Translations under genes and position numbers: made by a program
Part shown: positions 45,557-55,536 of the stretch, piece after piece
Numbering within the stretch: the first letter of the stretch is position 1
How the letters are laid out: every line of letters starts with the position of its first letter
NCBI GenBank assembly: GCA_950097015.1
Contig: CATNEN010000005.1
Location: 1,736,001 to 1,800,000 of the forward strand
Length of the DNA: 64,000 nt
Reading direction: 5' to 3'
Source of the DNA: Macrostomum hystrix
Lineage: Eukaryota > Platyhelminthes > Macrostomidae
Notes under the pieces: generated by a model
Told to the model about the DNA's origin: nothing
Databases searched by the model: none
What the model saw: the letters and a program-made list of their open reading frames with translations, nothing else

Positions 45557-48500
45557 CTGATCACCAAAAGCAAGGAGCTAGGGAAATCCTTAATGTAAAT
45601 CTTGATTTTAATAATGCTATATATGTAAATGCAATTGTAGCGTCTAAAAAAATACCTTGCCTAATAGACACAGGCTCTAGTGTCACAATCATTTCAGCTG
45701 ATGTCCTTAATCAACCTAGACTAAATCTTATCAAGACAGAAGTTCAGTTAACAGTTGCCAATGGCGAAGAATTAAAGGTTTTAGGAAAGAAAAAAATTAC
45801 CTTTTCATTTGGCCAACTCAATTTAGCACATGAAGTATATGTGTGTAGCAATATCCAGCACAATGTAATTATAGGTTTAGATTTCTTAAAGCAATTTGAT
45901 GTTTCTATCCACCCAGCACAAGGTATTATTACTTTCAATGCTCATAACAAATCAATTCCAACTCGGAAAACCATGGAAGTCCCAAGGTTTCAAGTCCTTG
46001 TTGTGGCCGAAACTACAACTGTGCCACCAGGCCAGACTCTTGATATTTCTATTAAGCCAAAACTTCCTGATCAATCACTTGCTCCAGGCATTGTTGAATC
46101 AAATCACCATGTCCCAGGTCTCTTGCTTGCCAGAGGTATTCATCTAATAAAAAATGAAGGCATGAATGTTAATGTTGTCAATAGTAATGTTAACAGAGAG
46201 TTACTATTAAGAGCCGGTCTAGTCATTGCTAAGTTTATCCCACTAGATCAAAAAGGAAATGTGTGCATCATTGGAAGCTTAAATCCAAACCAAAGTGAAA
46301 ATGAAGACATAATTAGTGAAGAGAGTAACCTAGACAATAAAACTAGTACACAGTCTAACCAAACAAAGTTTAACATATCAAAAGACTTGTCACCATCAGA
46401 AGCAAGTGATGTAGAAGCAGTATTAAATCAATTTAAAGATGTATTTGCATCAGGTAGTAATTTAGGTAGAGCGAATTTGCTGAAACATAAAATCGATACA
46501 GGAGATGCGTTGCCGACCAAGGAAACACTAAGGAGATCTAACTTGACCACTATAAATGAACAGAAAAAGATTATCGATGACATGATCCAAGATAACATCA
46601 TTGTTCCATCATCATCTCCATGGGCAGCTGCAGTAGTGCTAGTTCGCAAGAAAGATGGTAACCTTAGATTTTGCATAGATTATCGAAAATTAAACAATGT
46701 TACAAAGTCTGATGCCTATCCAATGCCTAGAGTGGACGACACTCTGGATGCTCTAGCTGGCAACATATATTTTTCAGCCATGGATATGCAGTCAGGATAC
46801 TGGCAGGTCGAACTTGATGAACATGACAGTGAGAAGACAGCTTTCCTGTGCCACCATGGTCTGTACCAATTCAGGGTCATGCCATTTGGGCTGAAAAATG
46901 CCCCAGCTACGTTTCAACGGCTGATGGACCTGGTGCTGCGCGGTCTGAAGTGGGAAGCTTGTCTTGTGTATATCGATGACATTGTTGTAATGGGCAGAAC
47001 ATTAGACGAGCATAATTGTAATCTTGCTCAAGTCCTCCAGCGCCTCCAAAACGCAAATCTTCGCTTAAAGCCTAGCAAATGTATCTTTGCATCTAAGTCA
47101 ATAAAAATTCTAGGACATAAAATAACACCCCAAGGCATTTCGGTTGATGATGAGAAGGTCAAAGCAGTCCATGATTGGCCTCGACCACAATCGGTTAAGG
47201 ATGTCCAGAGTTTCCTAGGTTTAGCCTCTTATTATAGAAGATTTATTAAAAGTTTCTCCACAATAGCAGAGCCTTTGCGCCGACTAACACTAAAAAATAC
47301 ACAATTTATCTGGACTAATGAACAAGAACAAAGTTTCTGTTCGCTGAAAGACAGGTTAACTTCAGCGCCGATTCTTGCCTTGCCAGACACTTCAGATATT
47401 AATAGTCAATTTATTTTAGATACTGATGCTAGCGGTTTCGGAGTAGGTAGTGTGCTGTCGCAGATTCAAAAAGGACAAGAGAAGGTTATTGCCTACAGCA
47501 GCCGAGCTTTGAATTCGGCAGAAAGAAATTACTGTGTGACTAGGAGGGAACTATTAGCTGTAGTCGAATCGTGCAAAAAATTCAGATCTTATCTAGCTGG
47601 TAAAAAGTTTATAATTCGCATTGACCATGCTGCACTAACCCACTTACTAAGTTTCAAGGAGCCGACTGGACAGTTAGCACGCTGGCTTGAGTCATTACAA
47701 GAATTTGACTTCGAAATTATCCACCGACCAGGTAAAATGCATATGAACGCTGACGCTCTGTCCAGATGTCCGCGGTTTTGTGAAGCATGTCAGCCGGACA
47801 AGCCGCGTAGAGTAGATGCTGAGTGTCAAACTAGTAACAATGAGACCTGTAATGCAGTTGTTCCATCACGTAGGAAGCAGCAACTTGTTGCGCGAACCTC
47901 GGATGTCGAAGATATAAGTGACGAAGACTCAGTTGACACAGATATCGACGAAACATCTTTGAGAGTGTTGCAGCTAAGAGATGATGGTATTGGACCAGTT
48001 TACAGAAAACTCGCTCAGGGAAATACGGAATTGACTGAGGAAGACAAGACAACAATGGCACCAGAGAGCATAATGTTAATAAATAAGGTTAATGATCTAT
48101 GCTTTATCAACGGCGTTATGCATCGTGTTATAGATTCAAAACCAATACTAGTGCTCCCAAGAATTAAAAGACAAGAGATTATTGAAGAAATACATCAACT
48201 TGGTCATTTTGGCATAAAGAAGACTGCTGAAGCAGTTAAAGCACGATTTTATTGGCCAAAACTAATAGATGACGTCATGCTGTACACAAAAGAATGCGTC
48301 CAGTGCCAAAGAGCAAAACCAACATCCGCCTCTAAAGCTCCGCTCCGTCCTATGTCATCTGGCTTCCCGATGCAACGAGTGGCGATTGATGTCGTGAAAA
48401 TAGCCACATCGCGCCAAGGCAACGACCGTCTACTTACAATTATGGATTACTTTAGCAAATGGGTCGAGCTTGTCCCGTTGCAGGACGAACGCGCAGAAAC

Positions 48501-49281
48501 CATCGCAAATGCACTTTTCATGCACTGGATAAGCCGATTTGGAGCGCCCCACATCTTGCACTCTGATAGAGGCAAAGGCGTAGATGGCAAACTGATTAGG
48601 AAGCTCTGTAAACTACTTAACATCCAAAAGACACGCACAACAGCATTTCATCCTCAGTGTGATGGACTGGTGGAACGGTTCCACCGTACGCTTCATAATA
48701 TCTTGCGTTGTTATCTTCAAAATGTTGATCCTGAGGACTGGGAGGATGCAATTCCCCATTGTCTCATGGCCTACCGAAGTTCAGTCCACGCGACTACCGG
48801 TTTCACACCGCACTATCTAATGACTGGTCGCGAGATGGTGCTGCCAGTAGACGTTGTGTACCGCGAGCCTGAGCCTAAATTAACTCCTACTACCTTTGCT
48901 GACGCGATTAAAGAGCAACTAATTAACGCTTATGAGACAGTCAGGAAAGCCACCAAAGCTGTCCAAAGAGTTCAAAAGAGGTACTACGATAGAAATATCA
49001 AGAAGCAAAGATTCCATGAGAATGCATTGGTGTGGGTTTTTACCCCTCCTTTAGCTCTGCGACAGCGGGATTCTCGTTGGTCGCACAAGCACCATGCTCC
49101 ATGGACTGGCCCATTCAGAGTAGTGCGTAAGACATCTCCAGTAAACTACGAAGTTGTCCGTCAGGTTGAAGGTAAAGATCAAGGTAAGGGGAAGATTGTC
49201 CATGCGGGAAAGATGAAACTAGTCGTCCAACCTTCGCAGAAGCTGCCGAGTCTCTGGCAAGATGATATCGAGGAAGAATAA
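45484..49281 (+). CDS. pol: Pol polyprotein (protease, RT, RNase H, integrase)
   Basis: An uninterrupted frame of about 1265 codons ends at TAA 49279-49281. It has no ATG at its 5' end, in keeping with expression by frameshift. In order: aspartic protease with LIDTGSS (about 45660-45680); reverse transcriptase with the YIDD active site at 46969-46980; RNase H with DTDASGFGVGSVLSQ near 47417; the integrase zinc domain (H-H-C-C, GHFGIKKTAEAV to CVQCQRAK, about 48195-48320); the integrase core with the D of AIDVVK (48383 region), HSDRG (48560 region) and VERFHRTL (48670 region); and a C-terminal GPF-type module (PWTGPFRVV). All catalytic residues are present. Confidence 0.95.
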   Translation: MPKRQSGWITGQIPAKSANCPTTVADHQKQGAREILNVNLDFNNAIYVNAIVASKKIPCLIDTGSSVTIISADVLNQPRLNLIKTEVQLTVANGEELKVLGKKKITFSFGQLNLAHEVYVCSNIQHNVIIGLDFLKQFDVSIHPAQGIITFNAHNKSIPTRKTMEVPRFQVLVVAETTTVPPGQTLDISIKPKLPDQSLAPGIVESNHHVPGLLLARGIHLIKNEGMNVNVVNSNVNRELLLRAGLVIAKFIPLDQKGNVCIIGSLNPNQSENEDIISEESNLDNKTSTQSNQTKFNISKDLSPSEASDVEAVLNQFKDVFASGSNLGRANLLKHKIDTGDALPTKETLRRSNLTTINEQKKIIDDMIQDNIIVPSSSPWAAAVVLVRKKDGNLRFCIDYRKLNNVTKSDAYPMPRVDDTLDALAGNIYFSAMDMQSGYWQVELDEHDSEKTAFLCHHGLYQFRVMPFGLKNAPATFQRLMDLVLRGLKWEACLVYIDDIVVMGRTLDEHNCNLAQVLQRLQNANLRLKPSKCIFASKSIKILGHKITPQGISVDDEKVKAVHDWPRPQSVKDVQSFLGLASYYRRFIKSFSTIAEPLRRLTLKNTQFIWTNEQEQSFCSLKDRLTSAPILALPDTSDINSQFILDTDASGFGVGSVLSQIQKGQEKVIAYSSRALNSAERNYCVTRRELLAVVESCKKFRSYLAGKKFIIRIDHAALTHLLSFKEPTGQLARWLESLQEFDFEIIHRPGKMHMNADALSRCPRFCEACQPDKPRRVDAECQTSNNETCNAVVPSRRKQQLVARTSDVEDISDEDSVDTDIDETSLRVLQLRDDGIGPVYRKLAQGNTELTEEDKTTMAPESIMLINKVNDLCFINGVMHRVIDSKPILVLPRIKRQEIIEEIHQLGHFGIKKTAEAVKARFYWPKLIDDVMLYTKECVQCQRAKPTSASKAPLRPMSSGFPMQRVAIDVVKIATSRQGNDRLLTIMDYFSKWVELVPLQDERAETIANALFMHWISRFGAPHILHSDRGKGVDGKLIRKLCKLLNIQKTRTTAFHPQCDGLVERFHRTLHNILRCYLQNVDPEDWEDAIPHCLMAYRSSVHATTGFTPHYLMTGREMVLPVDVVYREPEPKLTPTTFADAIKEQLINAYETVRKATKAVQRVQKRYYDRNIKKQRFHENALVWVFTPPLALRQRDSRWSHKHHAPWTGPFRVVRKTSPVNYEVVRQVEGKDQGKGKIVHAGKMKLVVQPSQKLPSLWQDDIEEE
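45487..45493 (+). promoter_or_regulatory. -1 programmed frameshift heptamer between gag and pol
   Basis: C CCA AAC fits the X XXY YYZ rule exactly in the Gag reading frame, starting on the last base of the final zinc-knuckle Cys codon. The frame entered after a -1 slip is the pol frame. It sits within the gag/pol overlap, 61 nt before the gag stop codon. A downstream stimulatory structure was not evaluated. Confidence 0.8.
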
Positions 49282-50497
49282 GTCGATCACTGCCGAAATC
49301 CTTGAAGTTTCTCTTTCCGATCCAGTATTCCAAATGACACAATAATGACACTTATTACATTAAGGGAAGATATGCTTTACTATTATTCTAGAATTTTAGG
49401 TTATTTTAGGTTTGAATAAAAAAAAATTATGTCGCTATGGCCGAAATTAATGCAGATTTTGTTTCAGATGCCCGACTGTGTTGCTATAAGCTACAAGTAA
49501 ACTTTCGGTTGATTGCACTTTTTAATTTTCCATGCGTATGCGTTAACATTTAAACAATATGTCGTCAATCGAATGCTTTTCGCTGCAATAAAGTTCTTTC
49601 GTTTGCTTGTATCTCGAAGTTATTTATCTTCTGTTTGCACTTCCAATATCCTTAAGTGTATCGGTTGCTTTGCAATAAAATTTACCGGCATTCGTGATCA
49701 ATGCATTTTAAAGTCCCAATATGATTAATTGTTACTCGTTACTCGTCAAAATCGTGTTTTTCAAATGTTTAGTTTTTGTATATGTTTTCTTGCGTTTACA
49801 CAATTTTGCGCATTTCAATGAGTTATTGTTTGTGAATGGACTTAACCACTGACTATTCCCTCGTTATTGTTGATGTCGAATGAATCCAAATAGCTAGTCG
49901 AAGTTTGATCGTGTTTAAGTTTTGTCGTGATGTTCGTTATCCATTAAATGTCTATTTGTACCGTAAGAAACCTGTAGACTGTATTGACTGTATTTTTAGA
50001 CTTTGCAATTTTGTATTTTATACTGTATCCGTGTTGTCATAGTTACTGTTATGTTTAGTAGTTTGTCGTGGTTTTCTTCTAGCCGCTGCCACAGCCAGGC
50101 ATGCAGGAGGCATTGAAATGTCCTCCTTGTCATCGCCCGGCAGGTTGGTTCGGTAGAGTTTTGTGAGGCTCGCTGAGGCTTAGGGATTCGAAGCTACCCC
50201 GTCTTTTCGGTGCGTGGTGCAGCTTTCGATCGCCCAAGTTCTTGTCGGTTCTTGTTTGTCAGTTTCGCAGTCCCCGCTCCCAAGCGTACATTTTGTGCTG
50301 TTCGTCTTGTGTTGCTCGGTATCTGTTGAACGGTGTTGTCGCTTGATATCTATTGCTTCGTGTAGAATATATATTATCGAACCTTGTATTTGTACTGCTA
50401 GTAGTATAATCGCGATATGAAGCTATGTATTGAAGTCATTGTAATGCCATATGTACGTTATTTATTGTTATTTTCAATGAGGACATTGACTTTTGTT

Positions 50498-50508
50498 GAG
50501 GAGGATGA
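50498..50508 (+). promoter_or_regulatory. Polypurine tract
   Basis: gaggaggatga sits immediately before the 3' LTR, at the position for plus-strand priming. It is short and has one T. Confidence 0.65.
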
Positions 50509-50977
50509 TGTAATGAAATAATTCGTCTATTTTAAATTGTTAGTAAAATCAAAATATTTATTGTATACTGTTATTACAACTAAATTTATGCTAATCATCT
50601 TCTCATATAGCCGGTATTTTCGTACGGATGTTTGTATTAATTATGTATTTAGTATTTGTTAAATCTACGCTTGACAAGTTAAATATAAAGTGACACCAGT
50701 TGCAACCGGTTTTCTGACCCGCGCGCGCGCATCGGGATTAGCTACTAAGTTTAGATAAGTAGAATATTCGAACATTAGATTATAATTAATATAACCACCT
50801 TTAACTAATCTTGCTCTATATTGTAAGCGCGTGCGTCAGCAAAGCGGCGTAATTTATATAACAGAAGTAGGCCCTATCACTAATTATATTACTAATTATA
50901 TTACATTAAGCTGCAGCCCTTCAAAACGATTTACAATTCATTTTAAATGGCGACCACCGACCAATAAATTCATTACA
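50509..50977 (+). repeat. 3' LTR
   Basis: 469 bp, no difference found from the 5' LTR on base-by-base reading. Confidence 0.95.
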
Positions 50978-50981
50978 ATTC

Positions 50982-51200
50982 CAACAGTTAAATTCGAGTC
51001 GGAATGACTGTCTGAGAGTGTATTTAAACAAAAAGACTTTCGAGTCGGAATATTCCGACAGTTTAATTCGAGTCGGAATAACTGTCTGAGAGCTTATTAG
51101 ATGTATGCATGTAATTTCGAGTCGGAATCTGAGCGTGTATTTAAACAAACTGACTTTCGAGTCGGAGGTATAACTGTCGGAATATTCCGAGTCGGACAAA
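50982..51200. repeat. Repeated cgagtcggaa modules flanking the LTR element
   Basis: The word ttcgagtcgga occurs five times with actgtctgagag and gtgtatttaaacaaa modules between, and its inverse (ttccgactcgaa) lies left of the LTR element at 43278-43289. This looks like a fold-back or MITE-type repeat that was the target of the retrotransposon. Confidence 0.7.
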
Positions 51201-51514
51201 GTTTTTAAGCTGAGACGCTGTCTAACCTTAAGGGCCTATACAAAAATAAAGCTTCCTAATTCTAAGAATTTTACCGTAAACAATTGTGTAAAACAAAACT
51301 ACGACTACACATCGGCCAAGTTTAGTTAGTGCAATAATTATCTTGAATCATAAAGCGAAAATCTAAAATTTTAGTGAAGACGTGGTTTTTATATAATTTG
51401 TTGAGAGCGCAGAATATTGCTGTAACTACTGTAGCTCTTCATTAATAGATTACTTTGAGCTACAGAATTATATAATAACGAGCTAAACTCCTCCTCCGGA
51501 GGAGGTTGAGGGGA

Positions 51515-52420
51515 GAGAACTCCCATCGCCTGATCTCCAATCGCCTGATCTTCCCCCGCCTGATCTCCCACCGTCTCATCTCCAATCGCCTCATCTCCCA
51601 TCGCCTGATCTCCCATCGCCTCATCTCCCATCGCCTCATCTCACGTCGCCACATCTCCCATCGCCTGATCTCCGATCGCCTCATCTCCTATCGCCTGATC
51701 TCCCATCGCCTCATCTCCCGTCGCCTTATCTTCTATCGCCTGATCTCCCATCGCCTGATCTCCAATCGCCTGATCTTACCCCGCCTGATCTCCCACCGTC
51801 TCATCTCCCATCGCCTCATCTCCCATCGCCTCATCTCCTATCGCCTGATCTCCCATCGCCTGATCTCCCATTGCCTCATCTCCCGTCGCCACATCTCCCA
51901 TCGCCTGATCTCCCATCGCCTAATCTCCCATCGCCTGATCTCCCATCGCCTCATCTCCCATCGCCTCATCTCCCATCGCCTCATCTCCTATCGCCTGATG
52001 TCCCATCGCCTCATCTCCTATTGCCTCATCTCCCATCGCCTCATCTCCCATCGCCTGATCTCCCATCGCCTCATCTCCCTTCACCTGATCACCCATCACC
52101 TCATCTCCCGTCGCCACATCTCCCATCGCCTGATCTCCCATCGCCTGATCTCCCATCGCCTGATCTCCCATCCCCTCATCTCCCATCGCCTGATCTCCCA
52201 TCCCCTCATCTCCCGTCGCCACATCTCCCATCGCCTGATCTCCCATCCCCTCATCTCCCGTCGCCTGATCTCCCATCGCCTCATCTCCCATCGCCTCATC
52301 TTTCATCGCCTCATCTCCCATCGCCTCATCTCCCATCGCCTCATCTCCCATCGCCTCATCTCTCATCGCCTAAACTCCCATTGCCTCATCTCCCGTCGCC
52401 ACATCCCCCATCGCCTCATC
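51515..52420. repeat. 15-bp minisatellite
   Basis: About 60 copies of catctcccatcgcct with gat/cat, cca/ccg and aat variants. It encodes only artefactual frames (RLISH repeated). Confidence 0.94.
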
Positions 52421-52439
52421 TAACCAAAAACTCCTCACC

Positions 52440-53499
52440 CAATGATGTCTGGAAGTAGCAATGTGCGTAAACCGCCTTTTGTCCGACTAAACTGTTGAAA
52501 ACAATTCAAAATTGACCAATTTTTCTTTAGCTACCATGCCCAGAATCTTCAGAATTAAAATAGACGACAACTTTCGGATAAGATTGAGGGGCTAGAAATC
52601 ATATCGCGCGAACTCCATCAACTTTAAATTAAACCCCACCCGTTAAAACAGATGAAGTCCGAGCCATTAATATTGACGACAGCCAGTTCTCCGGGCCCCG
52701 CTCAGTCAGAGGTGCGAATTTCAATAAATAAAATTCAACAGCCCGCCTTCGAGAATAGGAATGTGTGAAACTGTATTGTGGCGAATTCTCTCTCCTTAGC
52801 AATCTCGCCGAGACACTGTACACTCAGCTGAAAGCATTGCAAAAGTATAAAAACTTTATTTGCCCTTGGCATCCCCAATTTTCGGAATTCAGCAATGAAA
52901 TTTATATCTCTGGATTTAGAACTTCAAGTTCTCTCCAGTAGTACAAATTTTATGCACAAATCTTAAAAAAACAAAATAATAATTCTCAGTTGAAATTTCT
53001 GCAAAGGGCAGCCAGTTTAGTAAGCACATTCTTCTCCGCCTACACTGAGAGGCCCGCAAATTTTATCAATTGAATTTAAACCCAGCCAACTCTGCCCTGC
53101 CCATTGTACGCACTTCAATATTGAACAAATCAGACCCCTCAATAGAACTGACTAACGGCACCCTCTCTCCGCCAATACACAGGGGCAGTTAGAATGTGCG
53201 TACGGCCTCCTCTCCGCCCCATTTTCAAACCGACTGCCAACCCTCCACTGGAGAGAAAATACACTAAACAGATAGGCACAAAATGTTGACGCAACTCATT
53301 TAACCGAGGCCAATTTCATCACAGCGGGAAGGACATTTGCCTACTATATACTACTTAATAGCCTTTCTGCTTTTTTGAGGATCATAGAATTTGAAATTTC
53401 AGAATTAAAATAGCCTATAGCCTTCCTCGGAAAATTTCCCATTTTCCCATATAAGTTTCAACGCTGAGTTGCCAGTATTCTAGGAGGAGATGTCGAACT

Positions 53500-53500
<1 letters not shown>
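52440..53500. other. Sequence without recognised gene
   Basis: Nothing is supported. Several gtgcgta...cctctccgcc-type words recur loosely, suggesting old repeats. Confidence 0.5.

Positions 53501-53535
<35 letters not shown>
53501..53535. repeat. AC microsatellite
   Basis: Uninterrupted (AC)n of about 35 bp. Confidence 0.9.
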
Positions 53536-53543
<8 letters not shown>

Positions 53544-53639
53544 ACACGTGAAAATTAGTATATTTAGATAAAGAGACGCTGGTGAAAACTAAGTGGAACC
53601 AGCACGCACGCGCTCGCGATGGAGCTGGGAAGGACAGAT

Positions 53640-54400
53640 AGACGCAGACAAAGCGGTCAGGCCAATGCATGCCTTCAAGGTCAGAGTTCAGAGTTTTAAG
53701 AAGAGTGACAGTTTGTCCACGACCGCGCCGCAATGGATGGGCTGGTGCAGCAGAACCATGGCAAGCGACGGATTTGCGTCACCGCGGTTGAAGCGCCTTA
53801 GGACGTGAGGTAGCGAGGGTTTGACGCCTGCGACGGAGAATCGTGCTGACTGGCAGAGCGCCGCCGTCTGCCTCGCCAGGTCACGGTCGGAGATGGTCTC
53901 TGGGTAGCGGAAGCCCGTCGATACTTCTTTCCCTCGATGGAGCCATGGAGACCGCCTACAGGCCGTAGAGCAGGATGGTTTTCGACGGCAGAATGAAAAA
54001 TATTCATCTTTAATTTGCCGGAGGCAGCGGAGGAAAAAATAGGGCGCAGCTTGATGGCAGCTTCCGGAAGGCTATAAACATGATTGAGACGGCCTCATGA
54101 CGAGTTATACAGGCTTCTATGATGATGTGGAGGCTGACGATCTGCTCGGTAGACCTTACTGGTCTGAAACCACTTTGAACGCTAAGGAGAAGATGATCAA
54201 GCTCAGGGAGCAAGCGGTTTCGAAGGATAGAGATGAGCAGCTTGCAGTGAGTACACTGCAGAGCAATGCCACGCTGATTATCAAGGCTAGTTGACGGCCC
54301 TTTCTTTGGGATGGAAACAATTTTCGAGGTTCGCCAAGCAGATGGAGGGTGAGCATCTGGCTTTCCTCCAAAGGATGTTGTGCCTTATATAGCAAGTTTG
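53640..54400 (-). pseudogene. LINE (non-LTR) reverse transcriptase relic
   Basis: The - strand encodes, with frame changes, PRKIVSIPKKGPSTSLDN (54270-54330), RGIALQC, LRNRLLPELDHLLL, SVQSGFRPVRSTEQIVSLHI and SIMFIAFRK. These match the RT palm/finger blocks of non-LTR retrotransposons (the usual IPKKG, GFR-GRST and FIDF-KAFD regions). Next comes a piece resembling the later AVETxLLYG block near 53960, with the YADD region missing. It is internally deleted and inactive; the clade was not assigned. Confidence 0.8.
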
Positions 54401-55536
54401 TAATGACGTACAAGAACTCAGGGAGCTTGAGCACTCGAGTAGAAATTTCGCCAATACTAATATAATATAATCATGCAGTCTCCATACATAAAAATATCGA
54501 TGCTTGCTTTGCATTGCTTTTAGATGCACTCTTGAGACAGATTCCAACACATTTGTAGTTTTAGCTTACCGAGAGGAATTTGAGCTGCGACTCAAAGATT
54601 TAAAGACACAAAGACTCAAAGAGACATTAATTAGTTATTCAAAACATGTAAGATACTACTACATGTGAGCTTTAATTTCAGTAGTGTATCTAAAATATCG
54701 CTTTATCCAGTTTACCGTTTTTGAATAAAAATATCACGCAGCAATGACGCATTTTTATAGCCTAACGAACGAACAGTTATTTTCAAAAAAAGATATAACG
54801 TAATTTATTCTCATAAACAGATATTCTGCTTGTGTCATTCTGCTTTCCTTACTACAAACTAACGATGAAAGGACAAATAGACGAACAACTATATTCATTT
54901 AGCTAATAACATAGATGGGATTGCCTTTTATTTAAAACATTATTTACCATTTCGTAAATAATAAAACGGTCCCGTTATTTGAATAATTATTTTCAAAGAG
55001 ATTGCACAAAGAAACTTTTCAAAAAATAGCAGCAAACTTTCGACCAGCAAATCTGTTTTGAAAATGATATTTATTAAAATGTTTGTGATTGTACTATAAG
55101 TATACATTTGGGTACAAGGAAGGCAGCACACAACCCTTATAGGGCGGGATAGCAAATAAATGCAGACTATGTAGCTCTCTGTGCATGTTTCGAATCCTAT
55201 TTTTTGTGTAGATTTCAGCAACATCTCTCCCTCTTACTAATTCAGTGTTTTCTATTCCTGATTTAAACTTGAACCAGTCTTAAACAGCGTTGAAAATTAA
55301 CTAAAACCATTATTAACAACACAATGAACTGACTGACACAAAAGTACTTGAAGGTATGTAAAAAACATTTAAAAGGACGCACAAACTATTACTGAAAGTA
55401 GTATTATTACCAGATAATGTTTTATAGAAAAATTATTAAAAAGTATTAAAACCTTTAAAAACGATGACAACTGAAAATGAAGCAGTTTATAAGTTTAGTT
55501 TTAAATGTGCCTCCAGTCAATTATTACTCGTATTAA
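54401..55536. other. AT-rich intergenic sequence
   Basis: Downstream flank of TDRD9; no gene recognised. Confidence 0.5.

Larger units (their letters stand above)
43365..50977 (+). mobile_element. Full-length Ty3/gypsy LTR retrotransposon
   Basis: A 7613-bp element with TG...CA LTRs of 469 bp that are identical by eye, a 4-bp target duplication (attc at 43361-43364 and 50978-50981), a primer-binding site, gag and pol in overlapping frames, and a polypurine tract. Domain order PR-RT-RNaseH-IN places it in Ty3/gypsy (Metaviridae). No env-like frame exists between pol and the 3' LTR; 49282-50497 appears noncoding. Identical LTRs and undamaged frames point to a recent insertion. Confidence 0.96.

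Noticed and set aside
49282-50497. Possible env-like frame after pol
   Set aside because: Only short frames (about 70 codons) without signal peptide or membrane anchor; treated as noncoding.
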